Below, piece after piece: positions 1 through 8,800 of a stretch of DNA of 14,945 nucleotides (position 1 is the first letter of the stretch; each line of letters begins with the position of its first letter). The stretch lies in assembly GCA_031431435.1 (NCBI GenBank), contig JANPDI010000038.1:1-14945 (forward strand). The letters run 5' to 3'. This DNA is from UKL13-2 sp031431435. Its GTDB lineage: Bacteria > Pseudomonadota > Gammaproteobacteria > Burkholderiales > Usitatibacteraceae. A program made the position numbers and the translations under genes. The notes below the pieces were generated by a model, which was given only the letters and a program-made list of their open reading frames with translations, was not told where the DNA came from and did no database searches.

Positions 1-470
1 TGGAGATAGTCGTGATACGCCAGTTCGGCAATTCGCCTTGTGCCGTGGACCAAAATCACCTTTTCGAAACGCTCGTAGGTTTCCGGGTCCTTGATGATGC
101 TCATAAACGGCGCCATGCCGGTGCCGGTTGAGAGCAGATACAAGTTTTTGCCGGGCAACACATTTTGCAAAATCAACGTGCCCACCGCTTTGGAATTGAC
201 CAGCAAGGTGTCGCCCGGCTGGATGTTCATCAGCTTCGAGGTCAGCGGACCGTTGGGTACCTTGATTGACAGGTACTCGAGTGTTTCGTCGTAGTTTGCA
301 GAGACCATCGAATATGCGCGCATCAACGGCTTGCCTTCGATTTCGATACCAATCATGGTGAACTGGCCGTTTAGAAAGCGAAACGACTGGTCGCGGGTGG
401 TGACGAAACTAAACAGGGTGTCGGTCCAATGGTGAACCGACAATACCCGTTCGTGAAATACATTTGCCAT
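1..470 (-). CDS. fpr: Ferredoxin--NADP+ reductase, 5' part of gene (C-terminus beyond left edge)
   Basis: This flavoprotein exchanges electrons between NADPH and ferredoxin or flavodoxin in the cytoplasm. The first 156 codons are present and the rest lies outside the window. The product starts MANVFHERVLSVHHWTD. It carries the FAD-binding RAYS motif at about residues 52-55 and the NADP-binding stretch STGTGMAPF near residues 118-126. This matches the bacterial FNR family, subclass typical of betaproteobacteria. The ATG at 468-470 is preceded by AGGATGA about 6 nt upstream, which fixes the start. Only about a dozen bases separate this start from the U-tract of a terminator hairpin. Transcription must therefore begin further up, in or before the tRNA-Pro gene. 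The family call is firm; the exact physiological partner is not visible. Confidence 0.93.
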   Translation of the reverse strand, partial: MANVFHERVLSVHHWTDTLFSFVTTRDQSFRFLNGQFTMIGIEIEGKPLMRAYSMVSANYDETLEYLSIKVPNGPLTSKLMNIQPGDTLLVNSKAVGTLILQNVLPGKNLYLLSTGTGMAPFMSIIKDPETYERFEKVILVHGTRRIAELAYHDYL

Positions 471-481
471 AAATCATCCTC

Positions 482-515
482 AAAAAACAAAAAGAGCCTT
501 CGCTGGGAAGGCTCT
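482..515 (-). terminator. Intrinsic terminator after tRNA-Pro, directly before fpr
   Basis: On the minus strand a 9-bp stem (AGAGCCTTC / GAAGGCTCT, 493-501 with 507-515) closes a 5-nt loop. It is followed by a T-rich tract, TTTTTGTTTTTT. It would end transcripts of ispB and tRNA-Pro. The fpr ribosome-binding site begins right after the tract, so the hairpin may also act as a leaky terminator or attenuator for fpr. Confidence 0.88.
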
Positions 516-524
516 CTCAAATGA

Positions 525-601
525 TGGTCGGGGTGAGAGGATTTTAACCTCCGGCCTCTATATCCCGAACGTGGCGCTTTACCAGGCTAAGCAACACCCC
601 G
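525..601 (-). tRNA. tRNA-Pro (anticodon CGG), structurally irregular
   Basis: The 77-nt gene has a perfect 7-bp acceptor stem (CGGGGTG / CACCCCG), an encoded CCA, a D-arm with GCTT/AAGC and loop GG, and the proline anticodon loop TTCGGGA. Its length and arm spacing are those of a normal tRNA. Two things are odd. The anticodon stem CCACG / TATAG has two mismatches and a G-U. The T-loop reads TTAAAAT, lacking C56 of the usual TTCRAAT. It lies 90 bp after ispB on the same strand with no convincing promoter of its own, so it is probably co-transcribed. It could be functional but weakened, or a decaying copy, since proline CCG codons can also be read by a UGG-anticodon tRNA elsewhere. Confidence 0.85.
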
Positions 602-691
602 TGCCGCGTTCCGACCAGTTGTTGTCATGCAAATTCCAATTTCTTGAATGTCACGTTGTGCATGGTTGGTCGGTGCGGATTGGATGCAAAA

Positions 692-1681
692 TCAATAACG
701 CCGTTCCACTGCAAACAGGCACAATTGTAGCAGCGCGTCTTTATAAACGGAATTTTTCAACCCGGCAATTGTCGTCCGTGCCGTCTCCGCTTCGCGAACC
801 GCCGTGTTTCTTGCATAGTCGACAGCACCGGTTGACTCAATTGCGGCGATCACCGGATTCATGTTTTCAATGTTGCCGACTTCAATGGCGTCCCGAATGA
901 TGCGGCGCGCCTCGTCATCACCATTGCGCAGCGCATAGATGAGCGGCAACGTTGGTTTTCCCTCGGCCAAATCACCGCCGATATTTTTGCCGGTCTCGCT
1001 TGTGTTTCCCGAGTAATCGAGAACGTCGTCAATGATCTGAAAAGCGGTCCCCAAATGCATGCCGTAATCCGCAAGCGCACGCTCGTCGGCCTGACAGGCG
1101 CCACCAAGAATCGCGCCCACCCGGGCCGCCGCCTCAAACAATTTTGCGGTTTTGTAGCGAACCACCCGCAAATATGACTCTTCGTCGGTATCCGGATCGC
1201 CGACATTCAGCAGTTGCAACACTTCTCCTTCGGCGATGATGTTGGTGGCTTCGGCCATGACCTGCATGACCTGCATTGAGCCAACCTCAACCATCATCTG
1301 AAATGACCGCGAGTACAGGAAATCGCCGACGAGGACCGAGGCGGCGTTGCCAAAGACGGCATTGGCGGTTTGTTTGCCGCGGCGCATCGTTGACTCGTCA
1401 ACAATATCGTCGTGCAACAGGGTCGCGGTGTGTATGAACTCGATAACAGCAGCCAATTCCCTTGACTTCTCAGGGCTGGCAGAGAAGTGTCCACTTGCTA
1501 ACAATACAAGCATTGGCCGCAATCGCTTGCCACCCGAACCAACAATGTAGTTCGAAATTTGGTTGACCAGCACCACATCTGAGGCGAGTTTGCGCCGGAT
1601 GACGCCATCGACAGCGGTCATGTCAGCGTCAATGACCCGACGGATGTCCTCCAATCTAACGGGGTTTTGTGGGTGATTCAT
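692..1681 (-). CDS. ispB: Octaprenyl (long-chain polyprenyl) diphosphate synthase
   Basis: This trans-prenyltransferase extends farnesyl diphosphate with isopentenyl diphosphate to make the side chain of ubiquinone. The 329 residues match the usual family length. Visible motifs are GGKRLRP at 50-56, the first Asp-rich motif DDIVD at 91-95 and the second, DDVLD, at 218-222. The residue five positions before the first motif is a small Ala, as expected for enzymes making long chains. I chose the ATG at 1679-1681; a TTG one codon upstream is also possible, and neither has a strong ribosome-binding site. The gene is divergent from rplU across a 194-bp region, a common arrangement in proteobacteria. 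tRNA-Pro follows on the same strand. C8 as against other long chain lengths cannot be told from sequence alone. Confidence 0.93.
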   Translation of the reverse strand: MNHPQNPVRLEDIRRVIDADMTAVDGVIRRKLASDVVLVNQISNYIVGSGGKRLRPMLVLLASGHFSASPEKSRELAAVIEFIHTATLLHDDIVDESTMRRGKQTANAVFGNAASVLVGDFLYSRSFQMMVEVGSMQVMQVMAEATNIIAEGEVLQLLNVGDPDTDEESYLRVVRYKTAKLFEAAARVGAILGGACQADERALADYGMHLGTAFQIIDDVLDYSGNTSETGKNIGGDLAEGKPTLPLIYALRNGDDEARRIIRDAIEVGNIENMNPVIAAIESTGAVDYARNTAVREAETARTTIAGLKNSVYKDALLQLCLFAVERRY

Positions 1682-1758
1682 CAAATCTTGCGCGATTTAA
1701 GGCCAAAGTTGGTCGAGAAAGTACGGCGTAAGCCCCTGTTTTGATGTGGAAAAGGCGT

Positions 1759-1787
1759 TTGACTACAGGTGGCACGGTGCGTATAAT
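1759..1787 (+). promoter_or_regulatory. Sigma70 promoter of rplU-rpmA
   Basis: TTGACT (1759-1764) and a perfect TATAAT (1782-1787) are separated by 17 bp. Transcription would start near 1794, giving a leader of about 80 nt before rplU. This near-consensus strength fits ribosomal protein genes. Confidence 0.85.
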
Positions 1788-1875
1788 AACCGGTTCTGTT
1801 CGGCTTTCCTGCGCGCCCGACGTATGTCGAGCGATGGTACCGCAATGGAAATAATCAACTTTTTGGAGTTCAACG

Positions 1876-2190
1876 ATGTACGCGGTCATAAAAACCGGGG
1901 GCAAGCAGTATCGTGTTGTCGCCGGTGAAAAAATTAAAGTAGAACAGATACCGGCAGACGTGGGCGCGCAGATCGTTTTGGATCAGGTGATGATGATGGG
2001 AAGCGGCGATGCCGTGACCATTGGCACGCCGATGATCGCAGGCGCTGCCGTCACGGCCATCGTTATTTCACAGGGTCGTGCCGACAAGGTGCGTATTTTC
2101 AAGATGCGCCGTCGCAAGCACTATCAAAAGCGGCAGGGGCATCGTCAGAACTACACCGAGATTCAAATCGGTGAAATTTCTGCCAAATGA
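1876..2190 (+). CDS. rplU: 50S ribosomal protein L21
   Basis: L21 is a 23S rRNA-binding protein of the large subunit. The 104-residue product begins MYAVIKTGGKQYRVVAGEKI and carries the L21 signature region KMRRRKHYQKRQGHRQ at about residues 76-91. Length is normal for the family. GGAG at 1865-1868 lies 7 nt before the ATG. It is the first gene after a near-consensus promoter and is followed 24 bp later by rpmA. The pair L21-L27 is almost universally conserved in bacteria. Confidence 0.98.
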   Translation: MYAVIKTGGKQYRVVAGEKIKVEQIPADVGAQIVLDQVMMMGSGDAVTIGTPMIAGAAVTAIVISQGRADKVRIFKMRRRKHYQKRQGHRQNYTEIQIGEISAK

Positions 2191-2214
2191 GCAAAGTTTA
2201 AGGAGATCTCATAA

Positions 2215-2472
2215 ATGGCACATAAAAAAGCAGGCGGTTCCTCCAGGAACGGCCGTGATTCAGAATCAAAACGCCTGGGCGTTAAGTCGTACGGCGGTGA
2301 ATTGATCAGCGCCGGCACAATTATCGTGCGTCAGCGTGGTACCGAGTTTCATGCCGGTGACAATGTTGGTATGGGTAAAGATCACACGCTGTTTGCATTA
2401 AAGACCGGCAAGGTTGCATTTGCCGTCAAAGGCGCAAAGAGAAATCGTGTAATTTCGATTCTGCCGGCGTAA
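2215..2472 (+). CDS. rpmA: 50S ribosomal protein L27
   Basis: L27 sits near the peptidyl transferase centre, and its flexible N-terminus helps position tRNA ends. The 85-residue product starts MAHKKAGGSSRNGRDSESKR, the canonical proteobacterial N-terminus without the cleavable extension seen in Firmicutes. It also contains the conserved GGELISAGTIIVRQRGT and FHAGDNVGMGKDHTLFA segments. A strong AAGGAG at 2200-2205 precedes the ATG by 9 nt. It is second in the rplU-rpmA operon, and a strong terminator follows 38 bp after its stop. Confidence 0.98.
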   Translation: MAHKKAGGSSRNGRDSESKRLGVKSYGGELISAGTIIVRQRGTEFHAGDNVGMGKDHTLFALKTGKVAFAVKGAKRNRVISILPA

Positions 2473-2509
2473 GCTTCTCCAGGCTTTAGTATTTCCGGAG
2501 CACCAAACG

Positions 2510-2544
2510 AAGCCCCGAAGACTCTTCGGGGCTTTTGTTTTTTT
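2510..2544 (+). terminator. Intrinsic terminator after rpmA
   Basis: An 11-bp GC-rich perfect stem (left arm 2510-2520, right arm 2524-2534, core GCCCCGAAG / CTTCGGGGC) closes a 3-nt loop ACT. It is followed by TTTTGTTTTTTT. It separates the ribosomal protein operon from obgE, which lies 62 bp further on and shows no clear promoter of its own. Partial read-through may therefore feed obgE. Confidence 0.93.
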
Positions 2545-2606
2545 GAACCAGACGCATTAATGGCAGCCGATCGGCGCTGGTGTCCAGTGTAATCGGAGCG
2601 GAATTT

Positions 2607-3668
2607 ATGAAATTTATCGACGAAGCACGAATTGAAGCCCACGCCGGCGATGGTGGCAACGGATCAGCATCCATGCGGCGCGAGAAGTACATCGCCTTTG
2701 GCGGACCCGACGGCGGCGACGGCGGCAAGGGCGGCTCGATCTACGTGATCGCCGACAGCAATATCAACACCCTGATTGATTACCGTTTTGCGCGCATCTT
2801 TCGCGCCAAAGATGGTGAGCCGGGCCGCGGTGCCGATTGCAGCGGCGCGGGGGCTGACGATGTCATATTGCGGGTGCCGGTTGGAACGGTCGTAAAAGAT
2901 CTTGCAACAGATGAGACCATTGCTGATCTGGCCGTCGATAAGCAGCGCGTTCTGGTTGCACAGGGCGGTCGCGGCGGCCTGGGCAACACCAATTTCAAGA
3001 CATCGACCAATCGTGCGCCGCGCCAATTTACCAAAGGTGCCGAGGGCGAAACCAAGGAAATTCATTTTGAGCTGAAGGTGCTCGCCGACGTCGGTTTGCT
3101 CGGCATGCCCAACGCCGGCAAATCCACGTTCATCCGAGCGGTATCAGCCGCGCGACCAAAGGTGGCCGACTATCCCTTCACCACGTTGCATCCGAATCTC
3201 GGTGTGGTCCGGGTTGACGATAACCGCAGTTTTGTGATTGCCGACGTGCCAGGGCTGATCGAGGGCGCCGCCGAGGGCGCCGGACTCGGGCACCAGTTTC
3301 TGAAGCATTTGCAGCGCACACACTTATTGCTGCATTTGGTTGATATTGCCCCTTTTGATGAGGCGGTTGATCCGGTCAAAGAAGTCAAGGCGCTGATTAA
3401 CGAACTCAAGAAATACGACCAGTCACTGTTTGACAAGCCGCGTTGGCTGGTGTTGAACAAGGTTGATTTGGTCGATGAAGAAGAGGCGGAAAAGCGCGTC
3501 AAGGCGATCATCAAGGGACTGAAATGGAAAGGTCCGTCATTTGTGATCTCGGCCATGAAGACCGATGGCTGCAAAGCATTGACCTACGCCATCATGGACC
3601 ACGTCGAGGCCACGCGCCGCGTCGCAATGCCGCCGGCGGCAGCGGGTGACGGCGATGGCGTGTCGTAA
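2607..3668 (+). CDS. obgE: Obg-family GTPase (ribosome assembly)
   Basis: ObgE binds the 50S subunit late in assembly and links GTP and ppGpp status to growth. The product has 353 residues. The N-terminal Obg fold (1 to about 158) is glycine-rich, with repeated GGxGG-type turns (HAGDGGNG, GGPDGGDGGKGG). The G domain follows, with G1 GMPNAGKST at 166-174, switch region DYPFTTLHPNLG, G3 DVPG at 213-216, G4 NKVD at 284-287 and G5 SAM at 315-317. The C-terminus is a short Ala/Gly-rich tail ending GDGDGVS. The ATG at 2607 (MKFIDEA, with GGAG at 2595-2598) is preferred over an in-frame GTG at 2580, because homologues begin with MKF(I/V)DEA. Downstream proB is a common neighbour in betaproteobacteria. 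Confidence 0.97.
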   Translation: MKFIDEARIEAHAGDGGNGSASMRREKYIAFGGPDGGDGGKGGSIYVIADSNINTLIDYRFARIFRAKDGEPGRGADCSGAGADDVILRVPVGTVVKDLATDETIADLAVDKQRVLVAQGGRGGLGNTNFKTSTNRAPRQFTKGAEGETKEIHFELKVLADVGLLGMPNAGKSTFIRAVSAARPKVADYPFTTLHPNLGVVRVDDNRSFVIADVPGLIEGAAEGAGLGHQFLKHLQRTHLLLHLVDIAPFDEAVDPVKEVKALINELKKYDQSLFDKPRWLVLNKVDLVDEEEAEKRVKAIIKGLKWKGPSFVISAMKTDGCKALTYAIMDHVEATRRVAMPPAAAGDGDGVS

Positions 3669-3706
3669 TGTCATGGGAAGAGTTGAAAATCAAAGTTGTT
3701 TATTGG

Positions 3707-3779
3707 CGGGCATTTCGAATGGAAAATGCCTGAAAGCACCCGTCTTTAGTCGTGTTTTGCAAATCAATATGCGGCATTT
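3707..3779 (+). promoter_or_regulatory. Candidate leader RNA with alternative hairpins upstream of proB
   Basis: The 145-bp gap between obgE and proB contains GGCATTT (3709-3715), its complement AAATGCC (3724-3730), and a second GGCATTT (3773-3779). The first pair can extend to about 9 bp with an 8-nt loop. The middle segment can instead pair with the third, 7 bp over a 42-nt loop. No U-tract follows either. This is a structure seen in the sequence; a regulatory role for proB is inference. No clear sigma70 promoter was seen in the gap. Confidence 0.3.
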
Positions 3780-3813
3780 GGTTGATTTTGCCGGTTGCCG
3801 GATACCCTTCTGA

Positions 3814-4908
3814 ATGCGTTTCATTGTCAAAATTGGTTCGACCCTCATCACCAACCATGGTGAGGGCGTTGATCACGCGCTGATCGGCGAGTGGGTACGG
3901 CAGATCGCGACGCTGCGGCAGGGCGGGCATCAAGTCATTCTGGTTTCGTCGGGCGCGATTGCCGAGGGCATGAAGCGACTGGGCTGGAAATCACGCCCGC
4001 ATGAGGTGAATCAATTGCAAGCGGCCGCCGCTGTCGGGCAGATGGGTCTGATTCAGGTCTATGAATCGGCGTTTCGCGAACATGCGCTGGCAACCGCGCA
4101 GGTATTGTTGACCCACGACGACCTGGCCGATCGCACGCGTTATCTTAATGCTCGTTCAACGCTGTTGACGCTGCTGTCACTCGGGGTTGTGCCGGTCATC
4201 AATGAAAACGACACGGTGGTGACCGACGAAATCAAGTTTGGCGACAACGATACCCTCGCGGCATTGGTGGCAAATTTGATTGAAGCCGATCTGCTGATTA
4301 TTTTGACTGACCAACAGGGTCTGTATTCGGCAGACCCGCGCAGCAACCCGTTGGCGACGCTTGTCGCCCATGGTAAGGCCGGTGATCCGGCGCTTGAAAA
4401 AATGGCGGGCGGGGCCGGCTCTTTGTTTGGCAAGGGTGGCATGCTTACCAAGATTCTGGCGGCAAAAAAGGCCGCCTTGTCGGGGACATCAACCGTGATT
4501 GCCGACGGACGGGCTGAAAGTGTGTTGCCGCAGATTGCATCTGGAGGCGCCATTGGTACAAGGCTTGATGCAGAAGCGAGCACCATGCAGGCGAGAAAAA
4601 TGTGGCTGGCGGGACATCTCAAGACGATGGGCAGGCTGGTGCTCGACGACGGTGCCGCACGCGCACTGGTCAGCGGCGGCAAGTCGTTATTGTCGATTGG
4701 TGTGATTGCCGTCGATGGATCTTTTCTGCGTGGTGATGTCGTCGCCGCGGTGCGGGAAAATGGTGAGGAAATTGCGCGCGGACTTTGCAACTACTCATCG
4801 GTTGAAGCGCAGAAAATTGCCCGCAAGGCGACCACCGAAATCGAGGCGGTACTGGGCTACGTTGCCGAACCGGAACTGATTCACCGCGATAATCTCGTGC
4901 TGGTTTGA
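3814..4908 (+). CDS. proB: Glutamate 5-kinase
   Basis: ProB phosphorylates the gamma-carboxyl of glutamate with ATP, the first and feedback-inhibited step of proline synthesis in the cytoplasm. The 364-residue product has the amino acid kinase domain at about 1-255: VKIGSTLIT at 5-13, NENDTV at 130-135, FGDNDTLAALVA at 142-153 and GKGGMLTK at 206-213. A C-terminal PUA domain follows at about 275-352 (LDDGAARALVSGGKSLL). Two details are unusual. The N-terminus begins only a few residues before the first beta strand, with a TGA immediately before the ATG, so no longer start exists in frame. There is also no good Shine-Dalgarno sequence. The usual GTGGM reads GKGGM here. The partner proA is not adjacent. 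Confidence 0.95.
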   Translation: MRFIVKIGSTLITNHGEGVDHALIGEWVRQIATLRQGGHQVILVSSGAIAEGMKRLGWKSRPHEVNQLQAAAAVGQMGLIQVYESAFREHALATAQVLLTHDDLADRTRYLNARSTLLTLLSLGVVPVINENDTVVTDEIKFGDNDTLAALVANLIEADLLIILTDQQGLYSADPRSNPLATLVAHGKAGDPALEKMAGGAGSLFGKGGMLTKILAAKKAALSGTSTVIADGRAESVLPQIASGGAIGTRLDAEASTMQARKMWLAGHLKTMGRLVLDDGAARALVSGGKSLLSIGVIAVDGSFLRGDVVAAVRENGEEIARGLCNYSSVEAQKIARKATTEIEAVLGYVAEPELIHRDNLVLV

Positions 4909-4910
4909 TG

Positions 4911-4924
4911 CGGCCTGCAGGCCG
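4911..4924. repeat. 14-bp perfect palindrome between proB and the transglycosylase gene
   Basis: CGGCCTGCAGGCCG reads the same on both strands and lies 3 bp after the proB stop codon, in the 51-bp gap between convergent genes. It has no spare loop bases and no T-tract, so it is a poor intrinsic terminator on its own. It may reduce transcriptional collision, or have no function. Confidence 0.4.
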
Positions 4925-4959
4925 TTCAGTTAGCCGACCCAATTGCCGGCGATAACGGC

Positions 4960-5700
4960 CTACGGATAGCGCGACGGCGTCACCAAGGCGGCGGGTGCGA
5001 CATAGGACGCGCCGGATGGATTTGCCTGCGATTGCGTGATCGGCTGAGAGACAAACCGGTTCAGTTCTGCGCTGCGGAAAAATGCCATCACCTTGGGGAC
5101 GTATGCCTGTGTCTCGGCAAATGGTGGAATCTGGTTGCCATGGCGGATGACCGCATTCTCGCCGGCGTTATAGCCGGCAACGGCCAGTTCGATGTTGCCG
5201 TTGAACATTTTGATCAGTTGGCTCAAATATCGTGTCCCGCCAAAAATATTCTCGACTGGATCATGAATATTTTTGACACCCATCCGGTCAGCCGTCGCCG
5301 GGATGAGTTGCATCAGGCCGATTGCACCCTTGTTCGACAAGGCCCTCTCGTTATATCCCGATTCCGCACGGATCACCGCATGTACCAGCCGGGGGTCGAC
5401 CCCGTGCGTGCGTGCGGCGCTATCAATCACCGGTACCAGCTTGCCGATATCTACCGTTTTCGGAAAACTTGGTGTCCACGCGTTGGGTCGGGTTTTCCAT
5501 GAGTCCGGTATTTTGTAAACCAGCTTATAGCGCTTGTCCAAGTGCGGCAGATTGGAGAAATGGGTGACACCGTTTTCGTCCTTGAACGCATAGATATTGG
5601 CATCAGCGTGCAAAGGTGACAAAAGCACCAATACAAACGCGGCGACGCCGGCCGGAAGCAGGCGTGGTCGTAAGGCGGCAGGATGGGTATTTTTGAGCAT
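4960..5700 (-). CDS. Secreted lytic transglycosylase (SLT domain, DUF4124 N-terminus)
   Basis: The enzyme should cleave the MurNAc-GlcNAc bond of peptidoglycan with formation of 1,6-anhydroMurNAc, in the periplasm. The 246-residue product has a signal peptide (basic residues to about 13, hydrophobic 17-30, cleavage near HADA at 31-34). A DUF4124-like module follows (IYAFKDENGVTHFSN, 36-50). Then comes a family-1 SLT domain from about 90: catalytic Glu113 in AESGYN, GLMQL at 128-132 and GYNAGE at 176-181. The C-terminal tail is rich in Ser, Pro and Ala. The start is the ATG at 5698-5700, with AGGA about 11 nt upstream. It is convergent to proB and divergent from the histidine kinase gene. It resembles MltE/Slt-like enzymes; no specific gene symbol is justified. 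Confidence 0.92.
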   Translation of the reverse strand: MLKNTHPAALRPRLLPAGVAAFVLVLLSPLHADANIYAFKDENGVTHFSNLPHLDKRYKLVYKIPDSWKTRPNAWTPSFPKTVDIGKLVPVIDSAARTHGVDPRLVHAVIRAESGYNERALSNKGAIGLMQLIPATADRMGVKNIHDPVENIFGGTRYLSQLIKMFNGNIELAVAGYNAGENAVIRHGNQIPPFAETQAYVPKVMAFFRSAELNRFVSQPITQSQANPSGASYVAPAALVTPSRYP

Positions 5701-5853
5701 GGGGGACGAATCCTACACCAGTTTCAAAGATCACGAAAATTTCGGCGACGTACGGCATTGGGCCGGCCCCAGCCTGAAATGCCGGTTTCGACCGTCGCAA
5801 GCCACGTGCAGGCGGGTGTTGTTGTTTGTGGCCGGCTTCGGTAACCTTGCCGA

Positions 5854-8800
5854 ATGGCCGAAAATACCGAACAAACCATGCCAATGACAACTGGCAACGC
5901 CGCGGCCGATCAGCAGGCTGCCACTCCGCCGCCGTTGCCAAGGCCGCGATTTGAGGCGCCCTGGGTCATTCTGGCCGCGCTGCTGGTTGCAACGATTCTC
6001 GCCGCGCACCAAAGCAACGTGAGGTCAAAAAAGGATGCGCAAGTCCGGTTTGGTGACATGGCAGTCAACGCGTCCAAACAAATCCTCAATGAAGTACGCC
6101 ATATCGAGGATGCAATGGCGCTTGGCGGTGCGGTGATTGCGTCGTCTCCGAACATCGACAACAAACGCTGGAACACCTATCTGGACGCCCGTATTCAACG
6201 TGCCGCGCCGGCAATGGGTTTGGTCCGACTCGAATACCGTGCGGCCGCCAAAAGTCCCGGCGCGGGAAAACCTGCCGAATCACCGCTATTAATCCGCGAC
6301 CTGGAAGACGAGCTGCGGCTGGGTGACTTTTTGTCGACCTCGGTGTTGATCAATGACGCGGTGTCGGTCGCGCGACGTACACAAAAGAGCGTGATGACAA
6401 CTGCGCTGGTCGGCCAAGATGCCGTCACCGCAACGGAATATGTCGCCCTGGTGAAACCGGTTTATGCATCATTTGTCCGCTCTAACGAGCCGATTGGTTA
6501 CATGGTTGCCATATTGCGGCCGTATAAATTGCTGGCGTTTGCCGCGATGGAAAGCGGCCAGCGTCTCGCGCTGGCAATTTTGTCACCCAATGACTTGTTG
6601 TCGATTTCTGTGGGCCGGCCCGTGCCGACAAGCGCGCTGTCAGTCAGCCTGCCATTGGCTGTCGGGCAACGCGAATGGACGCTCGAGGTCAGCGCGACAA
6701 CAAAGCTGGTCGATGAACTGGCCAGCCAGATGCCGGCGACCATTCTGTTTGTCGGCATCCTCGGCACACTTTCGCTGGCCGGTCTGGTCTGGTTGCTGAC
6801 ACGACTGCGGGAGCAGGCGGCGACACTCGCCAACAGCATGACGCTAAAACTGCGGGACCAGGTCAAGTTTACCGACGACCTGATCGAACTCAATCCAAAT
6901 CCGATTTATCGGAAAGACGCCAAGGGCCGTCTGGTTTCTGTCAATCGTGCCTGGGAGCAACTCAACAAACGCGACCGCCGCGACGTCATTGGCAAAACCA
7001 GCCACGCGTTTCAGTCGGCAAGAATTGCCGACGCCGAAGCACGGTTCGACGCGGACGTGTTGGCCTCGCCGCGCGGATTTGAGGCGCGCGAAGCGTATGT
7101 TGTTGATGCCGCCGGAAAAGAGGTTCCGACAATCATGGCGAGGCAGGTCGTGCGGCGTGCCGACGGCACCATAGACGGCATCATCGGCACAATTACCGAT
7201 GTCACGTTGGTCAAACAGCTCGAGCGCGAAGTGGCACGGCAACGCGAGCAGCTTGACCTGGTCATCCGTTCGTCCCAGCAGGGTATTTTCGATGTGGATT
7301 TTGACCCCGCCGGTCACCAGTATTACTCAGAACGTTTCCGCGAAATTCTCGGCTTTGGACCGGACAATTTCCCGACAAAATTTACCTGGAAGGACTGGGT
7401 CTATCCGGCCGATGAAGAGATGTTCCACGCACAACTGCTCGAGCATCTCAAACGTCTTTCGGCATACTTTGACGTCGAATGCCGCGCGCGTCGTGTCGGT
7501 GCCGGCCATATGTGGCTGAGGGTGCGTGGTGTTGCGCAGTACGATGATCACGATGTCGCCATCCGGTTTGTCGGTTCAATTGTCGACGTCACCGAGCGGC
7601 GCGAGGCGGAGTTGAAGCTGATCGAGGCCAACATCCGGGTGATGGAAGCCGCCCGAGCCACGGAGGCGTTTTTGGCGACCATGAGCCATGAAATTCGAAC
7701 ACCGATGAACGGCGTGCTGGGCATGGCCAGTCTGCTGGCCGATACCGATCTCAACGACGAGCAACGCGATTACATCCGGCTGATCAGGTCATCCGGCGAC
7801 ACATTGCTGCGATTGATCAATGATGTGCTGGATTTCTCAAAAATCGAATCTGGCCAAATGACGCTCGAGTCTGTCACGGTTGAATTGGTCAGCGTTATCG
7901 AAGAGGCGTTTGAGTTGGTGGCTGAAAAGGCGCGCGAAAAACAGTTGGCGCTGGTTTACGATATGCGGGACGACATTCCGGACTACATCATGGCGGACGC
8001 GACGCGGCTACGCCAAATCCTGCTGAACCTGTTGTCAAACGCCATCAAATTTACCGAGAGTGGTGAAATTTCCCTGACCATGTCTTGTGAGCCGCTGGCA
8101 TCCGGCCAGCTCAAATTGACGGCAAGAATTAGTGATACCGGCATCGGCATTCCGGCCGACCGTATTACCCAGTTGTTCCAGCCGTTTACACAAGTCGACG
8201 CATCAACCACACGCAAATACGGCGGGACCGGTCTGGGGCTGGCAATTGTCAAACGATTGACCGTCATGATGGGGGGCGACGTTTCGCTGGAAAGTGTTGA
8301 AGGCACCGGCTCGGTCTTTTCGTTCAGCATTGTGACCCGCGCCGCCAAGGGGCCGCCACGACCCTACCACCAGCGCGGACTCGCGGAATTTTCCGGTGTG
8401 CGACTGTTGCTGGTCGACGCCAATTTGCGGCGGCGGGATGCGATCGGGCATCGTTATCAGCGATGGGGATTTACCGTCCTGCCGGAGACCTGTGCCGACG
8501 CCGTCAGCCGTCTTCAGGTCGAGAGTGGCATCGATCATCCGGTTGACATTCTGGTCACCGACACGCTGTTGCCGTCGCCCGACACCGATGCATTGCGGGC
8601 GGTTGTTGCCATCGAAGATCGTCGCCGTGCGGCGGCGGGGTTTCCAAAACTGTCGGTGGTATTGATGTCCGGTTTGTCACGCGCCGAATTGTCGCGACTG
8701 GAAGATTTTGAACCGTTGCGCCACGACATGTTGGTGGTGCGGCCGGCCAGCCGGTCGCGTATGTTTGAGGTCCTGACACAGGCGGCAAGACGAACCACCA

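Noticed and set aside
2580..2606. Upstream GTG start for obgE adding nine residues
   Set aside because: The ATG at 2607 has GGAG upstream and yields the conserved MKFIDEA N-terminus.
4140..4790. Long minus-strand open frame inside proB
   Set aside because: proB has all kinase and PUA motifs in the plus frame. The opposite frame has no family features and reflects GC-biased codon use.
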